A DNA stretch of 64,000 bases from Paralvinella palmiformis (taxonomy: Eukaryota > Annelida > Polychaeta > Terebellida > Alvinellidae). The stretch covers positions 1,226,001 through 1,290,000 of the forward strand of contig JAODUP010000045.1 in NCBI GenBank assembly GCA_025642065.1. The letters run 5' to 3'. Position 1 is the first letter of the stretch. Every line of letters begins with the position of its first letter. This document shows positions 60,215 through 64,000 of the stretch, in pieces. The position numbers and the translations under genes were made by a program. Under the pieces are notes generated by a model that searched no databases, was not told the DNA's origin, and was given only the letters and a program-made list of their open reading frames with translations.

Positions 60215-62719
60215 GGTGACAGACAGATGGAAGGACTTAGAGTAACAGACACGCATGGGTGGATGGGTAGACAGATGGACAGAAAGATGGATAGACACAC
60301 TCATGCACGTACACATGTTAGCCCCGTTTTGTTTCTTGTTTCAAATCAATTTCTTGTTGGGATTTATCGTATTGCAGATTCTAATACTGTTAGTTATGAA
60401 CCGATGAGAAGGTAGTCGAAAGCTAACACCTGGGAGATGATGATACAACTATTGTAATATTACAGAGTTTAGTTTAGTATTCAAGGTTGCTGGTTATTGA
60501 CAGTTTAATGGACAATCAGTTGTTTATGTAACTTTCCCAGCATTAATTGCGGTTGTAATTGGCGCTTAGTCAATGGTATGGACTCAACGTCCTTTAATGT
60601 GAGCAAATTGTCATCTTCTCTCATAAAAGTAACAGTTATGGCGTACCTCTGTTTAGAGCATCTGGGGAGACATTTAATTGACGCACCTTGTAGACCGACA
60701 ACGGGGAGGCTGTTGACATTTGTATTAAGATTGATTTTTTGGGGGGCAGCTTCATCTGTATCATTTCACAATAGTGAATTAATACCTGTTTGTGTTGAAT
60801 ACTTCATCTTACATTTTAGATCACTTTCCATCGTTAAGTTAGGGCCATATCATTGTATTTATCACAAAACCACATAGCAGCGTAACAGTTATTTTAAGCT
60901 GGAAAATAATAATAACGATAAAGATTGGTATGTTTTCTGGCAATGCTAATGATAACAACGAAGTAAATATATCTATTTGTTAACATACGATAAAACATTT
61001 GTATAACATAATGTCGCAGGTAATTGTTTAGTATTTGAAGTACCCGAAGATATAGGTAAAATGGGCCATAGACAGCCATAATGTCCAGAAAATATTTGGT
61101 TATTAATCGAAATATTACACTGAATATTTATTGACAGAATCAGGCTCACTTAATTGCCAACCATGATTCGGTAATGTGTCTATTTATTGACGTAATATAG
61201 CACAGAGAAGCGTCTATAGTACATTAACACTTGTTGTCAGAACTCCTATTTTCCCGGGTTCAACATCAGAGAGCAGGCTGTAGAGCTGTTAATGTGAGTC
61301 TGGGTGACTCTTTGTGGGGATCTGACATCGGTACCACGACGTGCCTGATGTAAAGGCGACTCTCTGTGCATTTTTTCACATCCTTCTCCACGAACACTGG
61401 AATCACTGCATTCTGAGATTTTCTAAAAGAGAATGTCGTTTCGTCGCTAGCATTCTGGTTGTCATGGCGATGTGATGTAATTATGCGGATCAGAATGCTT
61501 TGGAGAAAAAAACCGTCGCGGATAATTGTTTTCGACATCTTTTGATGGACTGTCACACGGGGAATGGTATGTTTATTGATTGTTGTAAGTTTGCTTTGAT
61601 AATGTCAAGTGGTTATTGATTATTTAAAAGGAAATATCAACAAGTACAGAGTGAAGTTAAGATGGCTGAGCATCATCAGCCTCATCAACATCATCAACAT
61701 CATCATCATCAACATGACAGCTATTGGGACTACTCAGTTTGTAATTGTTTAATTTCGTGGTGTAATTTCTCGATGGTAAATTAGTAATGATAAATTACAT
61801 GTATTATCGATATCATGTTAACACAATAACGGTGCCCCCAACAAACCAAAAACATGTTAAATTAAGATATCTGTCTTTATAACTCATAGAGAGTATGAGT
61901 ATGGTATTTAGAGATGTTCTTTAATAATCAGTTGATTTTCAGGACATTTTCAACCCCGGCTCTTCCATTTTTAAAACATATTGTTCTGTTTGTTTTATCC
62001 CTGATTTAACCTTCTCTATAAATCTGTTTAGGTTCTAGTAAATGAAAGTACATGTAAATGAATTAATTTATGCTGATACATCAGTGTAATTTGTTATTTT
62101 TCAAATTTGTCTCATCTTAGTGGAACAAAATATTGATGTTAATGTGTCCATGATAGTCGCTGTATAGGTTATAACTGACCGTTATGATTAATCATAGCGT
62201 TTTCTGATGCTTTGTAGTTTAATTTTAACACCATTAATATAATAGGGTACCTTGCAACTAATCCGCAGAGTGGCGCTGTGATGCCACTAGGTTATTCATG
62301 TTAAGTTCGGTACTTGATTTCCTGGGATCTATTTTGCGATATTTCCAAATTAAAATTTCTCAAAAGAAATGAAATATCAAGATATAGCCAAGGGATAACT
62401 AGTTGGTTAGTTGCTTTAAAACATAGAAATCTAAGACATTTGGACAAGAGAGATTTATTATAGAACTATTATAAATGCCTTAATATTTAGGCAGTGTGAA
62501 CTTCACAAGTCCAGTGGGCACCATCTCCCATAAAGCAAAGTTTTATTATCTTGATGTTGAAACTTCCTGAATGATAATTAAAAGTATGTATGCATTAATA
62601 AGTAAAAATTTAGTAATTTAATAACCAAGAAGTGTGAAATGTTTATTCTGATTGAGCACTAGCCCATCATTGATGTGAGCTTTTGGCATTTTGCTTACTC
62701 TGAAGTATTGCTGTCTGTA

Positions 62720-62910
62720 AGATGATGATGATGATTGATGTTTAAAGCCACTGTTGTGCACACAGTAGGCTAAATGGGCCGAGTGACCTCCAAAGGTAAT
62801 GAAGCGAAGTCAAAGATGAAACACCCTTTGGTTATGCCCACGCTGAGATATAAACTCAGATGGTAGCGATTTGTGGTCCAACACTCTTCCAACTAGACCA
62901 CAGAGGCGCC
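62720..62910 (-). mobile_element. tRNA-derived SINE, copy 8 (full length)
   Basis: On the minus strand: GGCGCCTCTGTGGTCTAGTT head, body and a tail of about four TCA units ending at 62720. Box B is mutated (GAGTTTATATCTC). No clear target-site duplication. Confidence 0.85.
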
Positions 62911-64000
62911 TTCTTAATCATTTCTATTAGTACTATAATTCTGTATCTAAATCATTTGATGGCTGATCAATTGAAATTGTTCAAAACCAAAGTATGTATG
63001 TATCGTAGAATTATTGCAAACACTTTATTATTGACGTAGGATGAACTCCTTGAACTACGTGATGTACGAAATATACAAACTTTAATTACATTGCTTTGAT
63101 ATAATCATGACTCTTTCTAATCTAGAATAATAATTAAATGTTCATTAAATTCCATGTTCAATTTCCAAAATATTTAATAACCAAAAACTTGTACAAGCTC
63201 TTGCTATCGACTTGAGCACTCCACTTATTTCTTTTCTTTATTTAATCATAGTAAGCATTATATTATTTTATCCTAACTGGATAGAATATAGTAATGAGTT
63301 AATAGTCCTGTATATGCTATAATTTGGAAGAAAACTCAAATAAAAAACTAAAATTCCTATACTCACCAGGTTCAGAATGGCAAATTGCAACTACTAGCTA
63401 ATTGCGTAGCAGCGCCATCTGGCGAACTCTCTTCAGAAACGTTCCTCATTTGTGTGAGCACAAGTTTATAGAAACCTGTTATTATAACATATCCTTCATA
63501 TTTATGTAGAAAAGGAATCCACACTGTGCTCCAGGCTTGCTGATCATAGTTCTAATCTAGGTGTTACTTAGGTCTGCTAGGTGTTTCATCTGATCGTTTC
63601 CATATGAAGTTTCAATTGTTAAAGCTAAATAAAACAAACCGCTTATTTCCATGTGTACGTTATGATGCGATGACGCTTGTAGTCGTTATGATACAAACTG
63701 TGTGTTTTATTTGTTGTTATATATTTTTGGCTAGAAATTCTTCTTGTGACTATTGATATGGCTTATTTTGTTATTTTATCACTTGCTGTAATCAGAGAGC
63801 CGTGTTTTCGTGTCGGTTATGGGAATTGTATTTGCTGTGCATCTAAACATCAATTAATTTCTGTGAATCACGGAAGTCAGCAGCATATAAAACGACCACA
63901 ACACTGTACAGGCTTAGCTTCTGGAATAAATTATATTTTAGTTCTTCCAAAAATATCTGGTGCTTTTAATTTTGTTGCTAGCCAGCGGAGTTGACTGGTT

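Larger units (their letters stand above)
53757..64000 (+). other. KIF13 intron 8 (5' part, over 10.2 kb)
   Basis: It starts with consensus GTAAGT. It contains the hAT MITE, the 36-bp minisatellite, SINE copy 8, several microsatellites and anonymous AT-rich stretches (for example 56400-57800, 60420-62700 and 62920-64000, where nothing is recognised). No acceptor followed by the expected switch II sequence was found. Confidence 0.75.

Overview
This is animal (eukaryotic) nuclear DNA: AT-rich, full of di- and tetranucleotide microsatellites, retroelement fragments and MITEs, with one spliced gene whose exons are scattered over tens of kilobases. No bacterial-type operon, CRISPR array, rRNA or functional tRNA gene was seen. 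The repeat style (abundant tRNA-derived SINEs with a TCA-type tail, CR1/L2/jockey-like LINE ends, pogo/Tigger- and hAT-type MITEs) and the kinesin sequence fit a marine invertebrate, perhaps a mollusc or another lophotrochozoan. The species call is inference and weak.

The single gene is the 5' part of a plus-strand kinesin-3 of the KIF13 (Khc-73) type. Eight coding exons were rebuilt by hand from splice sites and conserved motor-domain sequence: 9971-10028, 18100-18184, 47342-47375, 47620-47677, 50631-50723, 51169-51349, 51725-51809 and 53622-53756. All phases agree and give 243 codons, from the start Met through the first beta strands, the P-loop (GQTGSGKS) and switch I (SSRSH). The exon carrying switch II (DLAGSE) was not found, so the gene runs off the right edge. 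Intron 2 is about 29 kb, intron 1 about 8 kb, and intron 8 exceeds 10 kb. A TATA-less, locally CpG-rich promoter with ETS-like and YY1-like sites lies just upstream of exon 1, with a 12-codon uORF in the 5' leader.

Layout: 1-9.7 kb is intergenic and transposon-rich. It holds a decayed LINE piece split by a TA-flanked MITE, a SINE beside it, a pair of dispersed direct repeats, a long inverted-repeat element of about 2.4 kb (3769-6175) and its apparent short derivative, a frameshifted LINE 3' end, and two SINEs with target-site duplications. 9.7-10.03 kb is promoter plus exon 1. 10.03-47.3 kb is introns 1 and 2: mostly anonymous AT-rich DNA and microsatellites, plus a foldback element with pogo/Tigger-like ends (33001-34595), two SINEs and a cluster of CGTATG motifs. 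47.3-53.8 kb holds exons 3-8 close together, with a SINE and a LINE 3' end in the small introns. 53.8-64 kb is the start of intron 8, with a textbook hAT-type MITE (perfect 8-bp TSD), a 25-copy 36-bp minisatellite and another SINE.

No new multi-gene system is present. The best leads are the tRNA-headed SINE family (eight copies, five with recognisable TSDs), the mobile-element structures with intact termini, and the variant map of the minisatellite.
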